Below, in pieces: positions 26,601-41,600 of a stretch of 64,000 bases of DNA. Both the position numbers and the translations under genes were made by a program. Numbering within the stretch: the first letter of the stretch is position 1; every line of letters begins with the position of its first letter. This DNA comes from Beroe forskalii. Taxonomy: Eukaryota; Ctenophora; Nuda; Beroida; Beroidae. The stretch lies in NCBI GenBank assembly GCA_011033025.1, contig WFMF01000160.1:186001-250000 (forward strand), read 5' to 3'. Below the pieces are notes generated by a model. It searched no databases. It saw nothing but the letters and a program-made list of their open reading frames with translations, and was not told where the DNA came from.

Positions 26601-29600
26601 AGAAATACATTTCAGATTTGAAGTGAAATGTTAACGTACTACGATAATAATATGCTAGCTCGATACTAGCTACGTTGATAATTTTCATGATGAGTCAATA
26701 ATTTCTATCGGCATACGCCATTTTTGGTAGGGGGAAAGTGGGAATATTTTTCAACAATTCCTTTAATTTTGCACCACATAAATATCCCTAGCAGCCGTAA
26801 AATTGCTGGTTGTCCGTGTCAAACGGCAAACAGTTGTTAAAGTTAGTTCACTGTGCAAATTGTGCTGGAATTTATTTATTACTTCATAAGTCCGAGCATT
26901 GTACTCCATTTTCTATTGAGCTTCAATTTTCAAAGTGATTCATGAGTGTGTTATATGTACATTTGACACTCAGCCAAATTATTTAACAGTCCGAATGCTT
27001 GATGACGAGCTGACGACTTCTGCAGGAGTGAATAGTAATTTGTAAATATCTTTATATCTTTAGTTCTTAATGACCGCCATTGTCTTTCAGGCTGGAAGTA
27101 AAAGTTGTTAACATTCAGGCTAGAAGTACATGTTAACGTCAATGTGATTATGTTAGTTCATCAATGTGATTATGTTAACATTTTATTTACTCCCTCGTCT
27201 TACCATTCAGGTGATACACCCTAAATCAGATGAGCAACGGAAACGGTTACAGAACGCTGTTAAAGATATCTTAATTTTCAAAAGTCTTGATCAAGAACAG
27301 AGAGAATACGTACTGGACGCCATGTTCGAGAAAACGGTGCGTTCTTGAATTATTTGATTTGTTGAATTATTGAAACACTAAACTTTAAAATTTCGGATTG
27401 GTTCTCGAAATATTTGGGGATTGAAGCACTTCATCCCCTTCAAACCATAAAAGCATAAATCGGGCGCCCTGTCAAACCATGGGAAACAGATTCTTAAATG
27501 TGCGCATGCTCTAGGAATTTTATTTCCATTTCCTTCTCATGTTACACAAAGTCAAACCCTACTGTATGTGTCTTGATATCTGTCTGCGAATTTACTTCCA
27601 TTGCTACCCGAGCAATGGGCAAGGGGATACAAAGGAAAGTATTCTATGACCAACCCATTGGGAAAGTATTCTATAACCAAGCTCAATACCCAAACATCCC
27701 CAAAAGGGGAGTATCCACTATTATATCCGGCGAGTCTAGGCAGGTTAAATCTGACTTGTTTATGTTCCTATAGGTACCGTCAGGAGAAAAGGTCATCGAA
27801 CTGGGAGACGATGGGGATTACTTCTATGTCGTGGACAGGTATATCATTAAAACAGAATGTTTTCCCATAGCACGTTTGACGAATCAGCGGGCAGGATTTA
27901 TATGATACTAGTTACTACACACTGATTGATCGACCCATGAATCGCTGTATTTAAACTATTGCAGCATCGCCATTTATTATTTTATTTCCAGAAAAAGATT
28001 TTCCTGTTGGCAATTTATTTGCTTTCATATAACTAACTTTCATATACTTGTTATGTGGCTCTGGGCAGTTTTTGAGGAATATATTGAAACCCGTCCAATT
28101 TCAGTGGCAAACTCGACTGTTATATCAAGATAAATGGAGAAGAGAAGAAGGTAATTCTCTCTCAATTACTAATTAAATGATTAATTAACGATTAAATTTC
28201 AGAACCCCAAGTTACGCGGCTGGGCTGATCGGCGTGATCGCGACCCCCCCCCCCAAGAATTTAGAATTTGACAATTATTTCAGAAATGATGATTTGAGGA
28301 AAGCAAGTCAATCATATTTTGCAACCCCCCCCAGAATTAGAAATGGTGATTTATATGAAACCAAGTCAATTATATTTTTTGCATCCCCCCCCCAAAGAAT
28401 TGGAAATGATGATTTGAATAAAACCAAGTCAATTATATTTTGCGACAAAATAATTCTCTAACATGACACTTAATACGATACCAAATCAATTATATTTTTG
28501 CGAACCCTAACTTACGCGGCTGGGCTGATCGGAGTGACCGCACCCCCCCCCATAATTTAGAATTTGATTATTACAGTATTTCAGGAATGATGATTTGAGG
28601 AAAGCAAGTCAATCATATTTTGTAACCCCCCCCCCCCAGAATTAGAAATAGTGATTTTTTTGGAGTTTGCCAAAAAAAGTGTTTGCCAAAGTTTGCCATA
28701 GTTTGCCAAAGTTTGCCAAAATTTGCCAAAGTTTGCCAAAAATAACCCAAAAATTTTGTAATTTCTGATTTCTTGTCCACAGTGCAAATAGGACGTGTGC
28801 ATAATGGTTTTCAAACTTTCAAAGGAGCTAAATCGATATCCAATGCTTAATTTTCATTCAGACCTTCTCCTTCGAGGCTTTACGCCTGGACCTTCCCTCT
28901 TTAGGCACCATACTGTTTACAGAAAGGTATCCTTAGGCTGAAGGACCAGGGTTATAAATTCCGAGAGTCTTTTCGTTCGAGAAAAGAGATGTTTATAATT
29001 CCCAGGCATGGAAACATGTATCTACTATCTACTTATCTTTAACCAGTTCATCAGATAACGTGTCTTCGGCAAAATGGTACCACAGGAACATGACCAAAAT
29101 TAGCCTGCATTAGTATCCATGGGTCCGGAGGCTGAGTGTAGGGTAATTTCAAAAATTTGCCCATGAGCCTCCATTGAGGCTCATGGTTGCAATAGTCTAA
29201 TTTTCGAAAAAAAAGCCTCCGCTGTTGTGGCTAAAAAGCGCCCACTAGCTTCCATTAGCCTCCACTCAACCTCTATTGAGGCTAAAATTTTGATTTAGCC
29301 TCCACTGAAGAATAATCCTCCATTAGCCTCCACTGAAACATAACATTTTCGTAGAGGCTAAAGCTTTAATATGGAGCCTAATGGAGGCTAGTGGATGCTA
29401 TACGGAGGCTCACTGGAGCTGAATCTGATAAAATGTGCACTTATTTAGTAATTTGAAAAACAATTTATAGATTCAAACTTTCAGATAGCTCCAACTATCC
29501 TCCACTAGGCACCACTCAGCCGCCACTAGGCACCACTCAGCCTTCACTCGGCTCCACACAGCCACCACTAGGCTCCACCCAGCCTCCACCAGGCTCCAAC

Positions 29601-32600
29601 CAGCCTCCACTAGGCTCAACTCGGCCTCCACTAGGCTCCACTCAGCTTCCACTCAGCCTTCACCAGGCTCCACTCAGCCACCACTAGGCGCCACTCCGCC
29701 TCCACTATGCTCCACACAGCCTCCACTAGACTCCAGACAGCCTCCACTAGCCTCCAGACAGCCTCCACTAGGCTCCAAACAGCCTCCAATAGGCTCCACC
29801 CAGCCGCCTCTAGCCTCCACACAGCCTCAACTAGGCTCCACACAGCCTCCACTAGACTCCAGACAGCCTCCACTAGGCTCCACACAGCCTCCACTAGGCT
29901 CCACACAGCCTCCAATAGGAGCCAGAGAGCCGCTTCTAGGCTCCACACAGCCTCCACTAGGCTCGACACAGCCACCACTAGACTCCAGACAGCCTCCACT
30001 AGGCTCCAGACAGCCTCCAATAGGCTCCACAGAGACTCCAATAGGCTCCACGTCACAGCCTCCACACAATCTCCACTAGGCTCCACTCAGCCTCCAAGAG
30101 GCTCTACACAGCCTCCACTAGTTTCCACCAGTCTCCAGACAGCCTCCACTATGCTCCACTCAGCCTCTACTAGGCTCCACTCAGCCTCCACTGGGCTCCA
30201 CACAGCCTCCACTACTATAAAGTGAAGACTGAGTGGAGCCTAGTGGAGAGTGTTTGGAGCCTAGTAGAGGCTGAATGGAGCCTCGTGGAGGCTGAGTGGA
30301 GCCTAGTGGACCACTAGTCTCTACGGCCTACCGACAAGTGCGCACATAAGAATCTTTTTCCCACGGTCTAACAGGGTGGCCTGTCAATGATTTGAGTTGA
30401 GTGAGCACTTCAGATGCTGAAAACGACAACTGCGCAATGGAGGCTGTGTGGAGCCCAGTAGAGGCTGAATGGAGCCTCGTGGAGGCTGAGTGAGCATAAT
30501 CTGAGTGTAGTCTAGTGGACCACTAGTCTCTACAAAGCTCCACAATAGGCTTCACACACAGCCTCCACAGCCTCCATTAGGCTCTACACAACCTCCAATA
30601 GACTCCAGTCAGCCTCCACTAGGCTCCACACAGCCTCCACTAGGCCCCAACCAGCCTCCACTAGGCTCCACACACCCTCCAATCAGGCTCCAATCAGCCT
30701 CTTCTAGGCTCCACTCAACCTCAACTCAACCTCCACACAGCCTCCACTACTAGTGAAGGCTGGGTGGAGCCTATCGTAGAGTGGTCGGAGGCTGAATGGA
30801 GCCTAGTGGAGCCTAATGGCTCTGCAAAGCCTCCACTAGGCTCCATAATCGTAGAGTGGTCGGAGGCTGAATGGAGGCTCCATTCAGCCTCCGACCACTC
30901 TACAATTATGGAGCCTAGTGGAGCCTAGTGGAGCCTAAGGGCTCTGCAAAGCCTCCACTAGGCTCCAAACAGCCTCCATTAGGCTCTACACAGCCTCCTC
31001 TCAACCTCCACTGGGCTCCAAGCAGCCTCAACTACTTGTGAAGGCTGAGTGGAGCCTAGTGGAGGATGAGTGGAGGCCGAGTTGAGCCTTGTGGACCACT
31101 AGGCTCCACACAGCTTCTACTAGGCTCCGCTCAGCCTTCACTAGGCTCCGCGCAGCCTTCACTAGGCTCAACACAGCTTCTACTAGGCTCTACAAAGCCC
31201 CCACTGGGATCCACTCAGCCTTCACTAGGCTCCTCAGAGCCTCCAATAGGCTCCACATTGCTACACACAGCCTCCACTCGGCTCCACTTAACCTTCACTA
31301 GGAAATTAGCATTCTCAACATGTCGGGTTATGTTGCATGAATCCATGGAAACTGCCCAATGGTCACGGTGGGGCCTTACTATTGATTTTATGCTGCAGTA
31401 TCAGACTTATGTAGTGTGGATGCTTCGGTTTTAGGGCTTCATACAACAGTTTGATCGGACTACTTAGTACTTGAATGCATAAAACTTAAATTATGAGGTA
31501 ATGAAATATAGTATTTGTTACTGTAGCCCTCTACTCTATTCAATGTGGATGTAGTCGCTGTTACAGCTTCTGGATAACGTCAAAATGTGAAACAGACCTT
31601 GGGAATCGATTCAGCATCTTTGAAAAGCATATTATGGGTACCTAAAGTGTTGCCAAAGTGGCTAAAAAGGTTTTTTATTTTTGGCAAACTTTGGCAAACT
31701 TTGGCAAATGCTTCCACTTTTTTTGGAGTTTGCCAAAAAAAGCGGCTCTTAATAGGTCCGACAGTCCATGTTCAAACTGTACCAAGTAGCGGAGTCCACC
31801 GCCCCGTTACCATTCTTCTTATTCTTCAAGCTGCACGTGGAAGTGTACGGGTTGAAGGAGATGGCCTTGCAGCCCTCGGTATCCCTGCAGAACTGCTGGC
31901 ACACCTGGTGGAGACGCATAGAATTTTATACGAATTTTCAAACGCCTGTTTAATGAACTTCCCCTAGTCGGATTTTCATAAAACTTGGTAAAACCGTGCA
32001 GGTTGATAAGTGATAACTTCAAATGAATTGCCAAATAGTTTATCAAAAGCTCTTTTTATCCCAATTTTATTGACAGATCATCAATTAAATTCGGAACGTC
32101 GTCCTATTCGTCTCTACTAACCTTGATAGTGGGCGTGGTCCGACTGCTGATCTCCGCCCCCTTGAACTCCTTCCTATCTTCTCCGCACACGTTCCAGTAG
32201 TCGTCATTATTGTCACAGTTCGAGTTAGGAACGTTAGCGCTCTTGAAACCGGACGCTAGGTAGGGTCCACTGGCGCCACCACGTCTACTCTTCAGCGTGC
32301 AGCTAGACCTGTAGGCCTGGTAGGGGAAAACAACCGGTTAACCGAACAGAAATACCGGCTTACCGGGCATCTTTAGCTAACCGAAACCTTAACCGGATAT
32401 TAATAAAGAAATGGTAACGGATCGTTTACTTACATAGAAGGTGATGGCTTTACACCCGGGGGTGGTGATGCAGAGGCCCTCGCATTCCTCAAAAGAGTAT
32501 AGTGTGGCGAAGGAGATGTCGGCCCCCTTGTAGTCGTAGCCCTCCCGTTGACACCGTGACCAGGCAGACACTTGGGAGACGAGGAGAAGGAGGGAGATGT

Positions 32601-35600
32601 GGGCGAAGGCAGACATGATCCGGCTACAGAATAGAGGAGTTGCAGGGATGATAATTGTTAAATGATATTTCCGATGTAATGAACTAGAATTATCTCAGAA
32701 ACGATTTTATGAACGATTTGATTGGAAATTGTGCTGGTCTCAAAGCCACCCGTACACTTATTAAAACTCTAGCTTGTTAAAATGAACATTTTATACCCAG
32801 AAATGGAATCTCAAAATGGATTTGTGCTTATTTCATTTAATTTTATATTAATTTAATTATATGGGTTAATGCAAAAGCACATCAAGCGTTACATGGCTGC
32901 AGCCTCTGAAACCGCTGAAACAGTTAAAACCTGCAACGCAGGGCAGGATTGTGACTATTAAAGCACTGTTGGATAACAGTAACTTCTGTTCCAGGATTTG
33001 ACAGTTAATAAGGACACAAAAACTGTGGCTTACCCGAACGTTAAACAACAAGTAATGAGCACTGGTCAAATTTGTAACTGTGGATTTTGATATAAGCCAC
33101 GGTTAATATAGAGAGAGAAAAAAAGAGTTAGTATAATGAAAAAATTTCGCAATTATGGGAAAGGTAAAGAAAAGTTCTGCCGCGTTAAAGATTGAATGAG
33201 ATTTGAAACATATAACAGTCTAGACTTGAATGGAATATATTTAGCAAGTAATAAGGGTAAGGTTAAGAAAAGTTTTGCTGTATGAAAGGATTGAATGAGA
33301 CCGTCTCCGACTTTGAGACTGCCCTATTATCATCAATCAGGCACTCCCTTATGAGTTTTAACTCTTTGTTGTGAGTTTCAATGTTTTGAGAAAACAAAGT
33401 CTTGATTAATTTTTGCTACTTTCAATAATATTAACTTAAGTGGTTACTCCCTTGCCGCGTTGAAATTTAATGGTATATTACCGGACTTTATATGGAAAAC
33501 CTAGCCAGGAAAACCTTTCTGTTATAGCTCTGTCCGGCACAATTGTCAACTTTAGAGTTTACACTTTCAAAGGAAATGGTGGACAGACATTCTGTCAAGT
33601 TTTGCTTGACGAACAGTGTTCATGTTGGACACTGGAAAGACGGAAAGTGGACTGAGTTGTTTAAATTTGTAGTATCGTAATAACAGATACGATACAAGCG
33701 GTGGATGTGTACGATGTACATTAATGTGTTGTGTGCTCGGTACTGTACACACTTTCACCTCAACTTTCAGAAGAAAGATTCACAACGTTACTAATTCGAA
33801 CTACAGTTTTGTGTGCGCGGCGTAAAAGCGTAGAGAAATAAGATGTCTAGTCTGTACGCCGCGCAAACTTACGCCGCGCACACAAAACTGCAGTTCGAAC
33901 TGCACTTTAATTAAACTGTAGGTACTCACTTAAACAAAAGGCCATTCTAATATCACCGAATAATCCACCAGAATCATATTTTTCATGGACTGTACTAACT
34001 TACTTGAATCTAAACTTCTGAATCTAACTTTTCCCATATTTTCAGGTTCTGACGTATGATAACACCGGAGCTTTCGGCGAACTTGCCCTCATGTACAACA
34101 CGCCAAGGTACGGTGGAAATATTCTTGTTGGATTCATGTATAATGTTAAATTTGGTATTATTTTGAATAAATCGTGATTTTTTACCAGACAAATTTTATC
34201 ATTGGAAAATTGTTTAGCACCATCCCTTTTTTCATTACCGAAGAAGCCTGATTTTTCACGAGCCAATTTTTGCATCATCTCGATTCGATTAATCAAACTT
34301 AACTATATCATTATGTCACTCTTCTGATAGTTTCAACCACCGCGTCCCCTACGATGATTAAAGTCAATTTCGTTTCCGACTTCCGAATAAGTTCTGATTA
34401 AGTTCCACTTAGGTTCCAACTTAGTTCCAACAAACTTCCACTTTATCCAGTCAGTCTTCGTTAAAACTATTCAAGTTGGTATATAATTCCATGATGGGTA
34501 TTGCCGCGAAGTCTAAGATGCCAGCCACCAGGAGACCTGGTTGCGGGTGGTATAACCATAAACAAGAGTGCTAACATCCTCCCCCACGAGAAATAGGCGG
34601 TTAATATGACGTCATTATCATAGCTCAATGTAGTAAGTTGACGGTGTTGAACCGCCTATTTTTCGCGCGCGGGGTTTAACAACAAGGACTGATGTGTATA
34701 ACCGGTGTATTGTGTTTACACCCGAATATATGTATTAAAATATTAGTCCGAGTTCTGAATATTATATATCGAGTAAATAATGTAAGCTTTCTGCCGAATT
34801 AATAATATACTGTGTTTATTAATGTTTAATGTACTCGATATTGGTAGTCGGTGTGTAAAGCGCAGATAATTATGTGAATAATATTATGTAGTGAATATAT
34901 TGTGAGTCCAAACATATTTTATCAGTGTTTGTTGTTTTTACAAACACAGAAAGTGGGTTTAATCCACGTTAACGTGTCTTCATCTATTCATCCTGTTTGA
35001 ACTGTGCGCGCCGCGCAATTAAAACCATTATAAACTTTATAATGTGTTGTAAATCAATTGTCTTATTTTGGTGATGGTGTTAGTGTTGGCACCGTGACCG
35101 TGGTGTCTCGATCTTTTATTTTCGTGCGCGGCGTAATACGCCGCTCGTGGACGCTTTTTCTACTTACAATATCCATGTAGAAAAAGCATCCATTCGCGGC
35201 GTATAACGCCGCGCACGAAAAGGTCGAAACACCTGGGTGAGACTCTCTGAACTGGCAAACACCGGTCCGTCCCCCGTTTAGGAGTAGATGCTGTTCATGG
35301 CCGTGGAATCCCCTTAAACCCCTCGGAGAGTTAATTATACATTTATTATACTATTTAATACATTGTCCGCGCCAGGTTTCTTTGTGCAACCTATTTATAC
35401 AGCAAAAGCCGCTGGTTCCACTACTGACTGCTACTGATTGTAATAAATTAAGGAGTCAAACCACCTGTTTTATCACTTCGTGATCACGGGTTAAATAAAC
35501 GGTATTATTTAGAGTGATGTCATTATCATTGTTTAAAATGGTAAATTGATAACATTGACACGTTAAATAGGCTATTAGGTTCGAATAACCTGATAATGTT

Positions 35601-38600
35601 TCCGGAAAGTGGTAATAACGCATCCTGTGGCAATTATTTGACAATTATCATATTATTTTGTGTTGTGTAATGAATGTATGTCTCGGTGTATGTAGTTTTC
35701 GTCTATTACAATTTTGGTCATTGACGTCCTTTTAAAAGCCTTTTCCGCCCCCTCCCTTGCCTTCCCTTTTACCTTCCCTTTTCCCCGTCTATGGAAATGG
35801 CTAAACCCCCCGGTTATTCGGTTTTTCTGTCATATTTCTGAAAAATGTCCTTGAGCATAATTGCTCTTAAATTTGTAACTTTATCCAGGGATTTAGGTGG
35901 CTTCAACACATGTGTCATATATTCAATGTCAGAAAATTATGAAGTACTGAAGAATAATGATGTAACGTAAATACTTTATGTTACATTTCGAATAGTATAA
36001 TGCCTGCAGAAGTACTAAAGATTAACGATTAGGTAATACAATGGGTGACTCAAGTATAGTGCGTTGTAAACTATGATATCTAGAAAATTCCATGGTTAAT
36101 TTGTCTGACATCCTGTCGATCAGAGCAGTTCCCGCAGTATCTCAATCCATCTCGCTCATGTCAAACGGGCTAATCTCAATTCTCAGGAAACAGGAACGCT
36201 ATTATCGGTAGCATATCCATTCTTCACTTCTGTAACTTCATCTAATAGATGTACAATCTTTCAGGGCAGCCACGATAATGTCAACGGAAGAGTGCGTGTT
36301 ATGGGCCCTTGACAGGACGACCTTCAGACAACTCGTGCTCCTGACGACCATGAAGAAGCGGGAAATGTACGAGTCCTTCCTCAACGCCATACCGCTCCTC
36401 CAAGAATTAGAGGTAGTGTATGATATTTATTATAGAGACGAAGGTTTGGTAGTTTTTACCCACAGTGTCTGGCATGGCTCGACCAATAAGCTGTGGAGTA
36501 TTGTGCGAATACTGGGCGTTGAATGGTCAAGCCTCAACGTACTGTGGGTAAATTAATATATAAAACTCCTCGAGGTACTATATCTAAACGAGAGATTCGT
36601 GTGAGAGAGCTGTGTTATGTCATCGTGCTCAACTCTGCACGGAACGTAGGATATAGACGGTTCATATTACTGCTTTGTGCTATGATAATGACGACATCAC
36701 AACCGCCTATCAATACCAAGCGCGCGCGTGCTGTACATCTTTAGCTGTATATAATTATGTTGAATATATTATGTTTAGAGCTTAATTTCAGAGTTCAGAC
36801 AAATATTATTTTCCTCTAATAAGCCTCTTGAGATTCATCTGATCATCATGTGGAAAGGAATGAAGGTGGAGGCTTTTCTTTGAAGTTCAGATCCACACAT
36901 GATGATTATCAAGGGACAGCGCAGTGCCGGTTCCATGTTATTGGAAATATGTGGCATTCGACATATCCCAGGAAGTATTCATTCCGGCATAAATTGAAAA
37001 TCCCCCAAATTTGGTGCATCACGTTACGAGGAATTAGGAATTAGGAATCTCGTTATTGAACTTAAGCTATGAAATTATGTGGGGGGAAGCGCACATGGGG
37101 CGGGATGAGAAGGATTTGGGTGTTGAATTCCTCTTGAATTCTCCTAGAATTCCTCTGAATAGCAAATGAAATTCGCAATAATCAGGTTGATTTCCGCCGC
37201 CCATTCTCTGAGTGAAGAATGTAATAATGTAAGAAATATGTAGGAGGCACAGCAGGGGGCCTTTCTCTCTGCAGTGTGAATGACATTTCTGACATTATCA
37301 GGAGTGTCAAATTGTCCGAATAAATTTAAAAGGAAATGTAAAATGACAGATAGAGTTCCGTCAGTGTATTATATTGATGGGTTTGTGTAATTGTTAGATG
37401 TTTAGTGATGTAACTGCGACATATCTGAGTTGTCTGGGTAAATTCTTTTTTGACAATTTGCGTCTTCAAGTTTATACATGTATCGTGACTACGATAAATA
37501 AACTTTCTGTTGTTTATTTATTTCGAATGCCGTCATTCGCCAGCAACTGTCAGGAACTCTCCACTTTCTCCCGTCACTCTTGACATATAAATGGGAATGT
37601 GGCCGCCACACTTCACTACACCCAGCACCCCATTTAAGGGTAAATTTAATGGGGTGCTGCTCCTTTGCTTGCTGAGCTCCTTTGTCAAGGGAGGAACATT
37701 GTCAGCACCCCGAGCACTGAAACTGGGCGGTTTAACGTCATCAACGTGCCACTTTGAGATATGATGGTGACGTCATTCCATAGTGTATTTCCCTTTGTAA
37801 GTATTGTTGAGGAGCATATGTGCCTCGCCTATTGTAAGGAGCATCTGCCTTACTTTTTGGTATTTCGTAATTCTTATTTACCTCAGCACAGTCAGATCAA
37901 TATATAAAAGAGCAGAGATTTTCATATCTTTTTCATGCAAAAGATTACGATCAAAAAGCTCTTTGGATTTACTGTTGATAAAATTCATGTTTAAGTCGAC
38001 GAGTAATATATTTCTGCATTATATCGTCCTTCCCAATCGTTTCAAGGCCCTCTTTTTCATCTGATGAAACGGAATACTCCAGAATTTTCAGTCTGTTCTT
38101 TCAGCCTTCTCAATGATAAATTACATCATATGATTGATCTCACACCATTTTCCATCCATTTCCGAAGCGATAAGTTAACAACTTAACGAGGTAAACAGTG
38201 TCACTTAATGTGGCTTCATCCTGCGAACAAGAAAAGTCTCACAAGTGCCGATAATGATGCGTTAAATCACTCATTGTTTCATTGACCGGGTTATTATGGG
38301 TCTTCTTCTAGTACAAACAACACCTAGCACTAGATGTTGTTGTATAATGTTCGTTTGAGTGGTCATTTTCTCAATCTTTACACTTTTTAAAGAGCAGCCA
38401 TTTCACTTCATTTTAAACACTTGTTCCACTTCATTCAGAATGATTTGAATTTCTGAAACCTTATTTCAATTGATTCTAGCCACGTTTCAATTCATTCTAG
38501 ACACCTACTTTACTCACGCGCATCGGTTTTTCACACAGCAGCTGTTGTACGGTATTCCAGTTTTTCATGTTGCCATCTTCACACGCCCATTCTTCGAATG

Positions 38601-41600
38601 AATCTGATAATCACTCAAGCGAATAATCACACACATACACGGGTGCTATGAAATGTTCCCCGAAATTAGGATGATGATAAATGGGAACTGGGAAGTGTTA
38701 GTAACGTGTTACGTTACAACTGTATGTTACATCGTATGTGATTGGGAAGTGGGAACAAATCAACACTGAACACAGCATTTGGTCTGCTGGTACAATTGTA
38801 GGTATAGTGTATAGCGGTATGGGTATTAGGTACTACTATCAGTGCTGTCCTGGAATATACCTCTGTCAAATCAGGCAAATGTCCAGAAATTTCCAATTTC
38901 ATGTGTCAACTGTGCAGGACACAGAAAGTGCCAATGTCGACTGTACAACAATAGCTACTTCAAGTCTAAAATTCGTAGTAAATGTCACTGTGAAATGTGC
39001 AGAAAATTCCTTTGTGAAATGCGCAGTAAAGACCAATGTGAAATATGTGCAGTAAATGCCAATGTGAAACGTATTGTAACCGCCACTGGGAAACATTATA
39101 AATGCCACTTTTTAATGGGCTGTAAATGGCACTGTGAAATGTCAGCAAGGCCCTGTGATTTGTCATATGTGAACTGTCACACCCGTTACCAGTGATCCGA
39201 TATTATGTATAGTGAGGTTCACATCACTCATTATAACGGGTGATGACTAATTATCTGGAATTATTTCAATGTATTCTTGTGGGCAAATCGAGATCTTGTT
39301 AGAGCTCAAATATGATTATTCTGGACCTAAAAAGTCTGCTGATTCAGAATAACATCATGAGAAAATTTGAAAACCCTGTTTTCCCATGCTACTGGCCGAT
39401 TAGTTTGAGAAGGTGCAGAAAATCTTGCACAAAATCTTAGTGACAATAATTATCCCAAAAGTGTAGAAAAGCCTTACTATGGGATGATTCTGAGCAGGAG
39501 GGTCTCAAGAGTGACTGCAGTAAGTAGCATCACTAACTTATCCAGTGGTGACCCTATGGAACCTAAAACGTGTTTAAAATAGTCAATTCTAGAATAATTT
39601 CACTTACATAAAACTGTCATTTTGGGTGATTGTTAATCCAAAATTCGGCATACCAATGAATGGAAGTGGTCCAAAGACATGGATTATGTTTAATGAGGTC
39701 CCTGCCATCAAATCTGAGTGTTCAGACCACCTAGGTCCTGTTCTAAGACTTTCTTAAGGCCTGGTGTAGGAAAAAAACACACACCTTTTTACAGAAATTT
39801 GGCAGGATTTTAGCTCTCAAATCCAAGAATTTTCTTGATATTCAACAAAAAATGCATGTAGAGGTCTTCATTAGTGTCTCAGCTAACGAAGTTCATGAAT
39901 AAACCTAGATGGCAACTGATGGGAAAGCTTCTGTATGCAATTTTCCAATCATGTGTCTGGAAGTCAATCTTTGAATTTGTGCAAGATTTTTTTGTACCCT
40001 CTCAAACTAATCGGCCAGCAGCATGGGAAAACAGGATTTTAAAAATTTTTCATGATGTTATTCTGAATCAACAGACTTTTTAGGTCCAGATTAAGCACAT
40101 CTGAGCTCTAACATGATCTCGATTTGCCCACAAGAATACATTGAAATAATTCCAGATAAATAGTCATCACCCGTTACATGCCCTATGTACATTGTACAGT
40201 ATACATTACAAACACACAAAAGCATAATTACACTCATATTACACTCGATATATAATGAATATATCGACAAATCTCATCAAAATATCACTAACGGATATAT
40301 TAGATTACCCTCGATCAAAAACGTATTACTATTCCAGGCGGTAATTCGATTTTCCGTATTGTATTACACCGCAGCAGCTGTGTCACTCCTACTTTGTAAC
40401 AAGAAGTTCTTTGAAAGATGAGACGCACTTAGGGATGATGATGAGAATGTTACTTCCGCGGTTCATTGAACGACTCCCCGGGAAAATTGCATGTTTGTCA
40501 ATCTCATAAGTCATATTGGCGACCAACTAGATCATAGGTGTCTAACTAAGATTGGCATTTGGCGTCTATCATTAGTCCGTCGAGGCTTACAGAGTTTTAA
40601 GGTCACGAAGTTTCGCATGGATTATCAATGCCGAACTCTTGGGTACAGGACGAAGCTGACCGTTGACAGTTCTACAAGTGACAAGTGTCTATACATTATC
40701 AGTCAATATTTTGTCACATTCGCGCATGATGCCAATAATCAAGCATAGAGTATAGTGGTGTCCTCTCTTGACAGTACCTATAGAAAGGTGACCTGTGGTT
40801 GTGAGCTGCAGACATTTGATAAAGTGTGCTAGATAAGCACATGTAACACACACGTATCATGCAATCACACTCTGGCGCAGTGTGCAGGGGAAAGTAATCA
40901 ATTTATTAAACACCCCTCGCCAGCAACTCGCTACATCGTATCAACTTGATTGGACAGGCTTATCTGTGTTACTGTGGAGATATGTCATAAAGCGGTGCGA
41001 CAGAGGCTATGAGATATATATGGGCCGTGGCTGACTGTTAATTCAAATGGTTGCCTCGGGCTGGTTAAGCAGCTCTATAAGTCGAAAGTGGTGGCTACAT
41101 TATCATGAATTTTGAATTAATTTAATTAAAGAAATCCTTCGACAAAACTTTTGTTATTGAAGATTTGAAGCTTTGCGCGTCTCCTCAACTACCTTATTCA
41201 CGAAGCCATTTTAGGTGCTGTTTCAGCCCCCAATGAGCCAAACGCACAGGCCGAAAACCATTTTACTATTTAACTACTCAACTCCTAGCTATTCGTGCCC
41301 TTACATCATCCTTTGGCCACCAAGACAACTCCTATTTCAAAGTCCAGACCTCCCTGAAAGGAGAAGCATTCTTTGTCTCTGCTTTTCAATGTGTCCATCA
41401 TATACAGACTCACTTCACACACAGTTGCATGACAGCTAACACAGTAACACACTGCAGCTTTCTGAATTCCGAGCAAGTCAAAGACAGCTGTTCAGAGGTC
41501 GTGGACCATGTTGCATAACACATATCGGTCAAATTGATCAACAGAGGGCCTAAGTTGTACAGCTTGTTATGACTTCACACATAATCAAATATTATCAGTG

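Noticed and set aside
29500-31300. CRISPR-like array
   Set aside because: Units are contiguous 21-bp satellite without spacers, in a eukaryotic transposon.
38738-39195. Cys-rich ORFs that could look like a zinc-finger or knottin
   Set aside because: They follow a degenerate minisatellite and are open in two frames; Cys spacing equals the repeat period.
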